From Porodaedalea pini (lineage: Eukaryota > Basidiomycota > Agaricomycetes > Hymenochaetales > Hymenochaetaceae), in NCBI GenBank assembly GCA_002794775.1, contig NBAY01000001.1:310001-374000 (forward strand): DNA of 64,000 nt, given 5' to 3'. Every line of letters starts with the position of its first letter. Within the stretch, counting starts at the first letter, position 1. The notes below the pieces were generated by a model that was not told where the DNA came from, did no database searches, and saw only the letters and a program-made list of their open reading frames with translations. Shown here in pieces: positions 11,715 through 20,150 of this stretch. A program made the position numbers and the translations under genes.

Positions 11715-12830
11715 ATGCTTGCGCGCTGGAGCGCCCAGCCGCGCATGCTGCTTGGTATGCTTGTCGCTCTGCTGTATCTTCAGCAGCAGGCGCATGCGCA
11801 GGACCCGTTCGACTGCCACGTCGTGCTCGACGGCGGTATCAAATTCGACCTCACGTCGCTGGCGGGTGAGCACGTCGTGACACGAACGCGTGAGACGCCA
11901 CCATCACGTATAATTGATGAGGTGCGCTTCGACTTGTGCAAGGATCTCGGGAGCAGGGACGGTGTCGCAGATGGTGACCAGGTGCGTTTCAGGCTGTAGC
12001 ATTTTCTGCGGAAACGAGTTATGTCTGACTATTACCTTGCAAACGTTCTAGTGTGCTCCGGGAACCCGTGCATGTATGACGATGACGAACCAGAAGGGCG
12101 ACGAAAGCGACCGCGTGATCGCAGCCATCCCGCTCGCCGTCTCCTCTTCATTAAATCCAGAGACCTCCCTCCTCGCATGTAAGTATATACTCTTAATATC
12201 TCATATAGCTCTACTCATTCGCCCTTCGTAATATCTAGCGCCGAATAAGGGCCTCAATCTCATTTTCCACGGCAGCACATACCCCACGACGAACCCCATA
12301 CCTCAATCTCTTAACGTCTCGCTTCATTGTGATACAACTCTCTCAGATCCATCGTTCGTATCATACTACGGCGCGCAGCTAAAAGTGGAATGGCGTGCTC
12401 CTGCTGGGTGTAGCTTTGAAGGGGAGGAACCTCCAAATGGCGGAGACAAGGAGGGTGAGGAAGGCGATGGCGGGAAAGGCGGAGGGGAGGAGCACGTGGG
12501 TAGTGGGATAGGATGGTTCTTCTTACTGTATGTCTTCCTTTCCATTGATATTTCGAACTTTGCTGACGGATAAATTCAGGCTCCTTATCGCGTTCCTAGC
12601 ATACTTCGTTCTCGGGGCATACTACAATCACAGCAATTATGGTGCAACAGGCGCAGACCTCATCCCGTTCGTCCTTCCTGTCTTCTACAACTACTAGCTC
12701 CCTGAAATTGTTTTTTTTTTGTAGTCATCGCGACTTTTGGCGCGAAGTACCCTACGTTCTGCGAGATATCGCCTCACATCTCTGCTCGGCACTTCGTCCC
12801 TCACCGCGGAACGGATACATCGCAGTGTAA
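11715..12830 (+). CDS. Atg27-like autophagy membrane protein (MRH domain)
   Basis: Five exons: 11715-11981, 12052-12179, about 12238-12527, 12580-12660 and 12725-12830. The product has an N-terminal signal peptide (hydrophobic LLGMLVALLYL, cleavage near AHAQ). A luminal mannose-6-phosphate-receptor-like domain follows with paired cysteines (FDCHVVLDGG, DLCKDLG, CAPGTRACM, SLHCDTTL, CSFEGEE), then a Gly/Glu-rich linker, one membrane helix (IGWFFLLLLIAFLAYFVLG) and a cytosolic tail ending GYIAV. In yeast Atg27 a terminal YSAV is the AP-3 sorting signal; the YIAV end here fits the same YxxPhi rule. The protein would cycle between vacuole, Golgi and Atg9 vesicles. Its start lies only 230 bp from that of the divergent ataxin-3 gene, so the two share a promoter region. 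Confidence 0.88.
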
Positions 12831-14261
12831 CACTTTGGCGTTCTCGACTTCGACCTCCTTCACCGCCGGTCGACTATCATGCATGCATTCCTCATTTATC
12901 CTTCTCGTCCTTGTCCTCATCGCACGTTCTAGAGGGTCTTGCTTACGTTGATCTACCCGTTGACTACAAATTATCGGGCGCCCACACTCATCCCTTCCGC
13001 TTAGTTTTCCTTCCTGCATTTCTTTCTTACTGCTACACGTCTGTATTTTACTTAGTTGTGGGCACGTTATGGAGACAAAAATAATTTCAAGGGAGTCTGA
13101 GAGCCGTGCAGGGGACATGATCTAGAAATACTGGCGACTTTCGGACCTGTCATTAGGTATGCACTCGACGACCACAACAACCGTACGATCTGTCTCGAAG
13201 AATGTCCGTCACTGCATCGACTTAGCAACAAGCTATAGTCAGCTCCTTCAATGAACTCTGTGGTCCAATGTATGCTCGATATCGTTTTGTAGAGTCATAC
13301 CTGAGTCCCCAACAGACAAGCGAGATAAGGTAGTAAAAGGCCTCACAAGTTTAGCGCAATTAGAACATCGAACAAAAAGAGCTCAGATGCGGAATAGATT
13401 TAGAGCTTAACGATAGCCGACTCGGAGTTGCTCTGTCGATGGCATGTTGCTATGAGAGTCTCCCACTGCAGAATCCTCCAATACGTAAGTTCAACAACGG
13501 AATCCTTCTTTCCGAGTCATCAGATAGCAACGTGCCCTTTTGATCTTTGCAAAAAAAAAAATTGCAATGAGCTTGCCAGACGATGCATCTCTTTCCACTC
13601 TCCAGCTTCTATCAGAGTCTTGCCCGTGAGCCGTCACGTTGTCTGGAGAGACATCGCATTTTTAACTGTCTCTATGAGCACCCCTCGGACTTTATGTCAA
13701 GAAAGTCGGCGGTTGTGGGCTTGGCTATACAGAATAGGTATTAGGGTGGTCAGAGACCACAGACTACGACATTGGATAACAAAAATCCGCTTGTCTTTGA
13801 AGGCGTAGAGATCCTCGGATATTCCTCGTGCTGGTGTAAGATACATGCAGTGTTCGGCAATGAGTTCAAATCGTGCGCAGTACCTGTGCTAGTAGTGGTA
13901 TTTATGCATGTTCCAATGGTAGCCCGTGATGCCTTCTTTGACGAATACAGCGCGTCCTGTACAAATCTTCAACAAAGATACTTGGTCGAGCATTTCAGGC
14001 GGCCAAGAAAGAATGGGCGCTCACTATGTCTCCATCGTAAGGGACTCTGCAAACGGTTGGAACAGCCATATCTACGAGCAGTGCGGAATTCAGTGATTAT
14101 AGGTGATTCAAGTGAAGCAAAGACTGCTCATTTTGGCCTACCTCAAAGCTCTTTATGTCGAGATACTCGTCTCTCTTTGGGCGTCGGCTCCCGTGTCCTG
14201 CGGATTCTTATCTTACCCAATCATGCCGGTTATCCATGATAGTCAACCCTTGAACACGCCC
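12831..14261. other. Gene-poor stretch with decayed coding remnants
   Basis: No intact gene is seen. Around 13610-13690 a broken frame reads VSRHVVWRDIAFLTVS, which faintly resembles the CxxWRDIALS part of agaric F-box proteins. It is followed by unrelated-looking fragments with many stops. An A11 run lies at 13551-13561. This looks like an old, degraded F-box-type gene, but the evidence is weak. Confidence 0.25.
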
Positions 14262-14263
14262 AG

Positions 14264-14280
14264 CATCAGGAAAAACCTCC
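14264..14280 (+). repeat. Left 17-bp terminal inverted repeat of the composite element
   Basis: CATCAGGAAAAACCTCC, matched exactly by the reverse complement at 27872-27888. It is preceded by AG at 14262-14263. Confidence 0.6.
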
Positions 14281-14520
14281 CACTCAGAAACCCTTAGAAA
14301 TTTATTAGAATTGTAGGAAATTGTAGAATCTTTGGAATGTCATGAGAATGCAGTCCAAAACTTAGAAAACTTGTAGAATTTCATGGAAAATTGTCCAAGT
14401 TTTGGAATTGAACAGAATCAGCAGCTTGAAATTTAGAATATGGATAGAAAAATGACACACCTCATAGATTCTATGGAATTTTGTAGAATAAAAAACTGAT
14501 TGTGGAATTCATTAGAGTCT
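14281..14520. repeat. AT-rich subterminal region with short AGAAT-type repeats
   Basis: About 240 bp of low-complexity sequence with recurring words such as TAGAATT, TTAGAA, TGTAGAAT and GGAATT. Transposon ends often carry dense short subterminal repeats that bind transposase. The stretch is unlike the surrounding GC-richer DNA and starts exactly at the left inverted repeat. Confidence 0.5.
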
Positions 14521-14964
14521 GCCATGGCTTGACACAGGTGCAGGTACTAGATCATCACGAAAACTATCCGCGGCTGGTAGTGACATTTAGTTCTGACACG
14601 CATTAGGCAAGGATCAGCACTGCCTATATGTGGTTACAAGCACTGACAAGCAACCACAAGGCTTTCATTTGAATGTAGCTATCCACAAGCACTGCGACTC
14701 AATGTAATCATATAACAAGGCTCTTAACTTAATTGTAAGCTTGTACAAGTACTTTATGCACTTTATAATTAATTATATGCACAATAAAATTATTTGGATT
14801 TGAATACATTTGCACAGAAGGGCATGACAAGTCTTAAGCAACAATATTATTATTATGAGCGCACAAGGGCAAGGCTTAGCGGTGATGGGCACCTGCTCCT
14901 CGTAGACCCAAAACACGGAGTTATGCTTTACGATGAACAAGAAATGATCAGACATCGAGATGCG
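14521..14964. other. AT-rich spacer with repeated ACAAGCACT-like words
   Basis: Non-coding in appearance. The words ACAAGCACT, ACAAGGCT and ACAAGTACT recur between 14636 and 14755. An (ATT)n tract lies at 14844-14856. It probably includes intronic or downstream sequence of the HMG-box fragment. Confidence 0.3.
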
Positions 14965-15315
14965 CTACGACGAGAAGCAGAAAAAACACACCTGCATCTC
15001 GCCGCCAGCAGTCGAGAAATCAGAGACCTGCCCTGGCATACCATAGCTCATGGACTGCGGATGCGAGTTCGGGAACTGGAGACCGTTCATCCCACCAAAT
15101 TCCCCTTGTCTTTGCTGGCTGTGGCCATTCATCTGCATCTGCTGCTCGCCTTCGCTGCCCTCATGTGTCGCATGCGAGCCAACCGCCGAGCTACTGTTCG
15201 AACCAGGCGCCGTCTCGAGCAGCCTCGGGATCTTGATTGTAGGAGGCGCAGGTGGGTAGAGGTCAGCTGGCATTGTTGGTGGCATCGGTGCACCCGGTGT
15301 GCTTGTCGAGCGGCG
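14965..15315 (-). pseudogene. HMG-box factor fragment, C-terminal part, cut off by the Gypsy insertion
   Basis: The minus-strand frame gives a Pro/Ser/Gly-rich segment (RRSTSTPGAPMPPTMPADLY, IKIPRLLETAPGSNSSS, then a Gln/Met/Gly-rich stretch) ending at a likely splice donor near 14992. It is the continuation of the gene at 22262-23075. The retrotransposon target duplication CGGCG occurs once on each side (15311-15315 and 22257-22261), and rejoining them restores a plausible exon preceded by an intron end (CTTCCACAG). The tail composition fits the disordered activation regions of fungal HMG-box regulators. Confidence 0.6.
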
Positions 15316-15741
15316 TGTCATGGACGCTTTTTTTAAATTATCTTATCTTATCATATCTTATCCATCCATCACTAATCACGCTTATTCCTGCTTACTCATT
15401 ATTCATTACGCTCCTTCTCGCACTATCCTTACTCGCTGACCGATCCTATGATTTCATTATTCTATGAAGTTCCATGACGTTCTATCATCTATCCTTATGT
15501 AGTAGTTAATTCCCTGGTCCGTGCGCAGCCGCTGAAGGGTATATAAGTAGGTAGTCCTCCTGTACTTATCCCCTAGTTTCGACCTGGTCAATTCTACCTG
15601 GCTACGTCCAGAAGCTGCTCCTTATCTCCGCGCTGTGTCAGTTCCCCCTGGCTCACCGCTCTCTCTCTTGTCTCCCTCCTCCTCTGACTGAGTTCCGCAC
15701 GACCCGGCTACCATTTGCGTACCCGTAGTCCATCGCTGACA
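15316..15741 (+). repeat. 5' LTR
   Basis: 426 bp, from TGTCATGG to CGCTGACA. It differs from the 3' LTR only by A instead of G in CCGCACGACC near 15694, and by A instead of G in GTCCATCG at 15732. Both changes turn a CpG into CpA. Confidence 0.96.
15540..15585 (+). promoter_or_regulatory. LTR promoter: TATA box and predicted transcription start (R start)
   Basis: TATATAA at 15540-15546 lies 35 bp before AGTTTCGACCT at 15575-15585. That 11-mer is the exact reverse complement of 15744-15754, just past the LTR. This supports 15575 as the RNA 5' end. Confidence 0.65.
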
Positions 15742-15743
15742 CA

Positions 15744-15754
15744 AGGTCGAAACT
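15744..15754 (+). other. Primer binding site of self-priming (Tf1-like) type
   Basis: AGGTCGAAACT starts two bases after the 5' LTR. It pairs over 11 bases with the predicted first 11 bases of the element's own RNA (15575-15585). It does not begin with TGG, as a site for a tRNA CCA end would. Tf1 of fission yeast and related chromodomain elements prime with the RNA 5' end in this way. Confidence 0.65.
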
Positions 15755-16596
15755 TACCCCTACCGCCTTGCGCATTCTCAGTCACCAACGCCACGCTGGC
15801 TCTAAACATTCGCATCTCCTACCAACAACGATCTCTCTACCGCGCTACCATCTACACCTTCACCTGTACCCCGCAAATCACTCTCACCATTGAACTATTC
15901 CTACTATCTATCATCATCACTCTCAACCCTCATCTCGTCCAACAACCTCAAAACCGACCACTACCTGTCCGTAACCCCGAACTCTAGACCAACATTCTTA
16001 TCCGACGCGTCCGACGACTTGGACTGCGACCCCGACTACGATCGCTTCGACCCACACCTATTCTTAGATCGATCTCACGTGCATCGATCAGGCCGATACG
16101 TCGTTAATTCCTTACCTTCATTATTAAACTCACGCGTTTCACAACCCGCCGTCCTCTTTCTATTCGATCAACTAGCGCTCGTTTGAGAGGGGGTAACGTT
16201 GAGTCTGACCCACTCGAGAGTAGCTACCAGGCCTTGGGGGTGATCTTCGGAAAGGTCCCTTGGCGCCCGTTGGAGTCTTCACAGAGGAAGATCCGGGTTT
16301 GATCAGCAAGTGAAAGTCGACCACCACATCAGGAGTTTTGTTACAGTGCTCAATCAGATTCGCAGGCGTCCGCACCACCTGTCGGCTGGCAGTGTTGTCT
16401 CTGATTTGAGCTGGCTCCACACCCGTACGCTCGACTGCCTGGATCAGCGGCACAGCGGTGGAATACACCACCAGAAGACACTGCCGACGCTGTCCTCGCA
16501 CAACTACCACCCCTGACCGACGACGACCTGGTACGCCTAGACGACGAGCTAGGAGCCCACCAACCACCCCACCCATCACCAACACCACCGCCTATC
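15755..16596 (+). other. Retrotransposon untranslated leader
   Basis: About 840 bp between the primer site and gag. It is C-rich and poor in G in its first third, with no coding motif that I can support. Short frames (for example 15890-16186) have no recognisable content. Confidence 0.45.
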
Positions 16597-17682
16597 ATGG
16601 CAGAACCCCAAGCCCCAGCTGCGCCAGCAGCTGCAACTCCGACGATCTCAAACGACATGATGCAGGAAATCATCAACGCGCTACACGGCCTGGGATTACT
16701 CGCAACCCCCACGCCAGCAGCCGCAGCCGCACCTGTCCCTCCACCAACAAGCCGTAGTGGAGGAAGACATATCGCCAAACCCGAGGCGTTCAACGGGCGA
16801 GACTACAAGAAGTTCGAACGTGCCATCACCCTTTACGTTGAAGCTAACACAGAGGACTTCATGAACGACAAGGACTACTTCCTTTTCGTGTTGTCGTTCA
16901 TGACGGAAGGCTCGGCCGCACTCTGGGCACAGAACTTCCTGGAAAGCATCAAGATGGACGGCTATCTGATCTTTTCGCTCATCAGTCGCCAGAAGTTTAA
17001 CGAACAGCTGGAGAAAGTGTTCGGAGATCCGAACGAACGCATGAACGCCATGCAAAAATTGGATAGCTGGAAGCACACCCGAGACATCACAGCTGACCAA
17101 TTCTTCCAGCAGTTCGACATCTATCGCCGTGCGGCAGGATACAACGATGACGCAAAGAATGACGACACCCTCATCCACAAACTGACGAAAGCCTTGGATA
17201 GAGAGATCGTATACCGAATCGAAATGAGTGACACGGTCCCAACCACGTACAAAGGCTGGCAAGAAAAAGCCATTCGATTTGACAACGCTAGACGTCAGAT
17301 GAAGGCCATCGAACAAATGCGTGCTGCCCCGTCCAGACCTCAGGTGCTCCCACCAAAACCTACCCAGACGTTCACACCGAGAATCCCCGAAAGACGCGAT
17401 GCCACCGGAGTCACATACGGAGGCATGGGGAAGCCGATGGACGTCTCACTCGAAGAGCTGAGGAAAGCCGGACTCTGCTACTACTGCAAGGAATCTGGAC
17501 ATCTACAGAGGAATTGCCCGATGCAGAAAAAGGTGATAAGGGCTGTGTTGATGGGGATGGAACCCCGAGAGAGAAAAGTCTGGGCAGACGAGACCGCGAC
17601 GCTCAAGGAGTCAGACTTTGCGGAGGAAGAAGAGGAGGCGCTCTTTGAGCGGGAGTTGGATTTTGCGGAACCCCAGCAGTGA
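16597..17682 (+). CDS. gag: Gag (capsid/nucleocapsid) of the Gypsy element
   Basis: 361 residues. An Ala/Pro-rich N-terminus leads into a capsid-like helical region (about residues 60-230: KPEAFNGRDYKKFERAITLY, then AALWAQNFLES, TADQFFQQFDIYRRAAGYND), as in retrotransposon gag families. One CCHC zinc knuckle, CYYCKESGHLQRNCP, is at about residues 298-312. The protein would form the virus-like particle and bind the element's RNA. It ends with TGA at 17680-17682, overlapping the -1 pol frame, which is open from about 17644. Confidence 0.93.
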   Translation: MAEPQAPAAPAAATPTISNDMMQEIINALHGLGLLATPTPAAAAAPVPPPTSRSGGRHIAKPEAFNGRDYKKFERAITLYVEANTEDFMNDKDYFLFVLSFMTEGSAALWAQNFLESIKMDGYLIFSLISRQKFNEQLEKVFGDPNERMNAMQKLDSWKHTRDITADQFFQQFDIYRRAAGYNDDAKNDDTLIHKLTKALDREIVYRIEMSDTVPTTYKGWQEKAIRFDNARRQMKAIEQMRAAPSRPQVLPPKPTQTFTPRIPERRDATGVTYGGMGKPMDVSLEELRKAGLCYYCKESGHLQRNCPMQKKVIRAVLMGMEPRERKVWADETATLKESDFAEEEEEALFERELDFAEPQQ

Positions 17683-20150
17683 ACACGGCACTGACTGGGA
17701 TAGGTTCAGTTTCGGTTTTTCAAACGGCCATTTTTGATAATTCTATGGACTCTGTAGATAATTTAGATAAAAAACAAAAAAATGTAAAAAGCAATGTCAC
17801 TCGCAAAAATATTCCTTCTGTCCCTGTACCAGTAGCTAGTAGTATAGATATGCCTATATGTAACAACACGTCTGCCTCATCATCTCGTCCTACTCCTGTG
17901 TCAAAAAATCATGTAAAACCCTGTTCCGAATCTTTTAATTCTATTTCTTCCTTGGCCGGAACTGAACCGAAATCCGTGAAAAATGAAAACTCGTCGAAAC
18001 AAGCTGAGAAGAAGTCCTGGAGGGATCACCCTGTCCCCTTTACGGCCCCATGGGTAGTACGGCGTCTCAAAGAGGATAAACTCGAAAGTGCTTTAACGAC
18101 TCTCCGAGTGTGGATGAAACAGCAGAGGCATGCTGAAGCGAATGAAGAGACGGTGCGTCAAATCATTGCGCTAGAAGAACCAGATGCCGTGACAGCTGTT
18201 AGGGACCTGAGGGGTCCGAAACGGTTCGTAAGAGGGTCTCGGGGGCAACAGCTCATGGTACCGATTCTCCTTCAAACGACCGACACCGGTAACCAGTTCA
18301 AGGTAGATGCCCTACTGGACAGTGGCTGCACTGGCTCATGTATCAACCAATCCTTCGTCGAAAAGCATCAGATCCGGACAAAAAAGACACCCATCCCAAT
18401 CCGAGTCTATAATGCTGACGGCACGCTCAACAAGGACGGCTCGATCACAGAGTTTGTGGAAATGCGCATGACGATTAAAGATCATTCGGAGCGCATCCAC
18501 TTCGCGGTCACAGATCTAGGGAAAACAGATGTGTTCATCGGACATGAATGGTTAAAGCTGCACAATCCCAACATCGACTGGCAAAAATCAACGATTGAAT
18601 TTGATCGATGCCCCGATGTATGCGGCTATATCCGTAGTCTAGAGGACATTGATGCAGACCCCGACGAAAACCTTGATTTGGTGGAACTTGAAGACGGCGA
18701 TCAGCTCTTCCTCTTCGATTGGGACAGGTACATTAAGTCCGATCCGAGAAAAGCGCTGAAGGTCAGACAACAGGTGCTCGAGGAAGTCCCGAACTATGTC
18801 AAAGAGTTTGCGGACGTCTTCAGTGAACAGGAATTCGATCAGTTACCAGAAAGACGCCCTTGGGATCATGCTATTGAACTCAAGCCGGGATCAAAGCTCT
18901 CTGACTGTAAAATCTACCCGCTCAGCCCATCCGAACAGGTGGCACTGGACGAATTCCTCACCGAAAACTTGAGAACTGGCCGTATTCGTAACTCTCAATC
19001 TGAGATGGCATCCCCCTTCTTCTTCATAAAAAAGAAGGATGGCAAGCTTCGCCCCGTACAGGACTATCGCCGGCTCAATGAGATGACGGTTAAGAACAAA
19101 TACCCGTTACCTCTAATCCAAGAGCTCATTGACAAAACGAAACAGGCGAAATTCTTCACGAAGCTTGACATACGTTGGGGTTACAATAACATTCGGATTC
19201 GAGAGGGCGACGAACATAAAGCCGCCTTCAGGACAAACCGTGGCCTATTCGAACCAACGGTCATGTTTTTCGGTCTCACAAACTCACCGGCAACCTTCCA
19301 AGGATTCATGAACGAGATCTTCCGAGAACTCGTCAATGATGGACACGTCATAGTCTACATGGACGACATCCTGATCTTCGCACGAACTCGCGAACATCAT
19401 GACAAACTCGTCCGACAAGTCCTGGAAGTGTTGCGAGCAAACAAGTTGTTCTTAAAGCCAGAAAAGTGCAGCTTCGCTCAAGAGACCGTGAACTATCTTG
19501 GGCATATCCTCGGCAATGGACAGATTCGCATGGATCCAGCCAAAGTGGCGGGTGTAAAAGATTGGCCAGTGCCTAAGAACAAGAAAGAACTACAGTCTTT
19601 CCTTGGGTTCTGCAACTATTACCGCCGCTTCATCCTAGCATTCAGTCACTATGCGAAGCCCTTGACAGTGTTGACCGGAGATGTAGAGTGGAAGTGGGAG
19701 GTGGAGCAACAAGAGGCCTTTGAACGTCTGAAACAGAAGCTCTGTGAAGAACCTGTACTCACAGTGCCTACTGATGACGGTCAATTTCGGGTGGAGGCTG
19801 ATTCGTCGCATTTCGCTAACGGCGCCATTCTGTCCCAATTCGTTGATGGAAAGTGGCATCCAATCGCATACCGATCGCAAGCGCTTAGCCAAGCAGAGCG
19901 CAATTACGAAATCTATGACAAAGAGATGTTCGCGATCATGTGCGCACTGGATGACTGGCGACAATATCTTCTAGGGGCAACGCAAACCTTCGAAATCTGG
20001 TCGGATCACCTCAACCTCCAGTATTTCCGAAAACCCCAGAAGATTAACCACCGACAAGCGAGATGGCTACAGGAGTTAGCGGACTACGACTTCAAACTGT
20101 TCCATAAACCAGGTGCCCTGATGACTAAGGCTGACCTCCTCTCGAGATGA
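17679..20150 (+). CDS. pol: Pol part 1: protease, reverse transcriptase, RNase H
   Basis: The frame is -1 relative to gag and has no ATG at the junction (a GTG at 17679), so -1 frameshifting or reinitiation is likely. Residues are counted from 17679. A Ser/Asn-rich, AT-rich N-part (1-120) differs in composition from the rest. A retropepsin motif LLDSGCTG lies near 211. Reverse transcriptase (about 430-620) has FFIKKKDGKLRPVQDYRRLN, the KLDIRWGYNNIRI strand and the catalytic YMDDILIF near 559. RNase H (about 700-820) has FRVEADSS, the AERNYEIYDKEM helix and the SDHLNLQYF region. TGA at 20148-20150 follows ADLLSR and breaks the frame before integrase. Confidence 0.94.
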   Translation: MNTALTGIGSVSVFQTAIFDNSMDSVDNLDKKQKNVKSNVTRKNIPSVPVPVASSIDMPICNNTSASSSRPTPVSKNHVKPCSESFNSISSLAGTEPKSVKNENSSKQAEKKSWRDHPVPFTAPWVVRRLKEDKLESALTTLRVWMKQQRHAEANEETVRQIIALEEPDAVTAVRDLRGPKRFVRGSRGQQLMVPILLQTTDTGNQFKVDALLDSGCTGSCINQSFVEKHQIRTKKTPIPIRVYNADGTLNKDGSITEFVEMRMTIKDHSERIHFAVTDLGKTDVFIGHEWLKLHNPNIDWQKSTIEFDRCPDVCGYIRSLEDIDADPDENLDLVELEDGDQLFLFDWDRYIKSDPRKALKVRQQVLEEVPNYVKEFADVFSEQEFDQLPERRPWDHAIELKPGSKLSDCKIYPLSPSEQVALDEFLTENLRTGRIRNSQSEMASPFFFIKKKDGKLRPVQDYRRLNEMTVKNKYPLPLIQELIDKTKQAKFFTKLDIRWGYNNIRIREGDEHKAAFRTNRGLFEPTVMFFGLTNSPATFQGFMNEIFRELVNDGHVIVYMDDILIFARTREHHDKLVRQVLEVLRANKLFLKPEKCSFAQETVNYLGHILGNGQIRMDPAKVAGVKDWPVPKNKKELQSFLGFCNYYRRFILAFSHYAKPLTVLTGDVEWKWEVEQQEAFERLKQKLCEEPVLTVPTDDGQFRVEADSSHFANGAILSQFVDGKWHPIAYRSQALSQAERNYEIYDKEMFAIMCALDDWRQYLLGATQTFEIWSDHLNLQYFRKPQKINHRQARWLQELADYDFKLFHKPGALMTKADLLSR
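20148..20150 (+). other. In-frame TGA within pol
   Basis: The frame reads SR-stop-ADHERGEND. Related elements usually have a basic residue here, and CGA to TGA is a CpG transition, so a deaminated arginine codon is the simplest explanation. Confidence 0.7.

Noticed and set aside
14794..15336. 180-codon plus-strand frame overlapping the 5' LTR edge
   Set aside because: It lies antisense to the HMG-gene fragment, runs into the LTR, and has no domain. It is an accidental open frame.
15890..16186. Possible small extra gene in the Gypsy leader
   Set aside because: About 98 codons, Ser/Leu-rich, no motif and no link to gag. The leader is probably untranslated.
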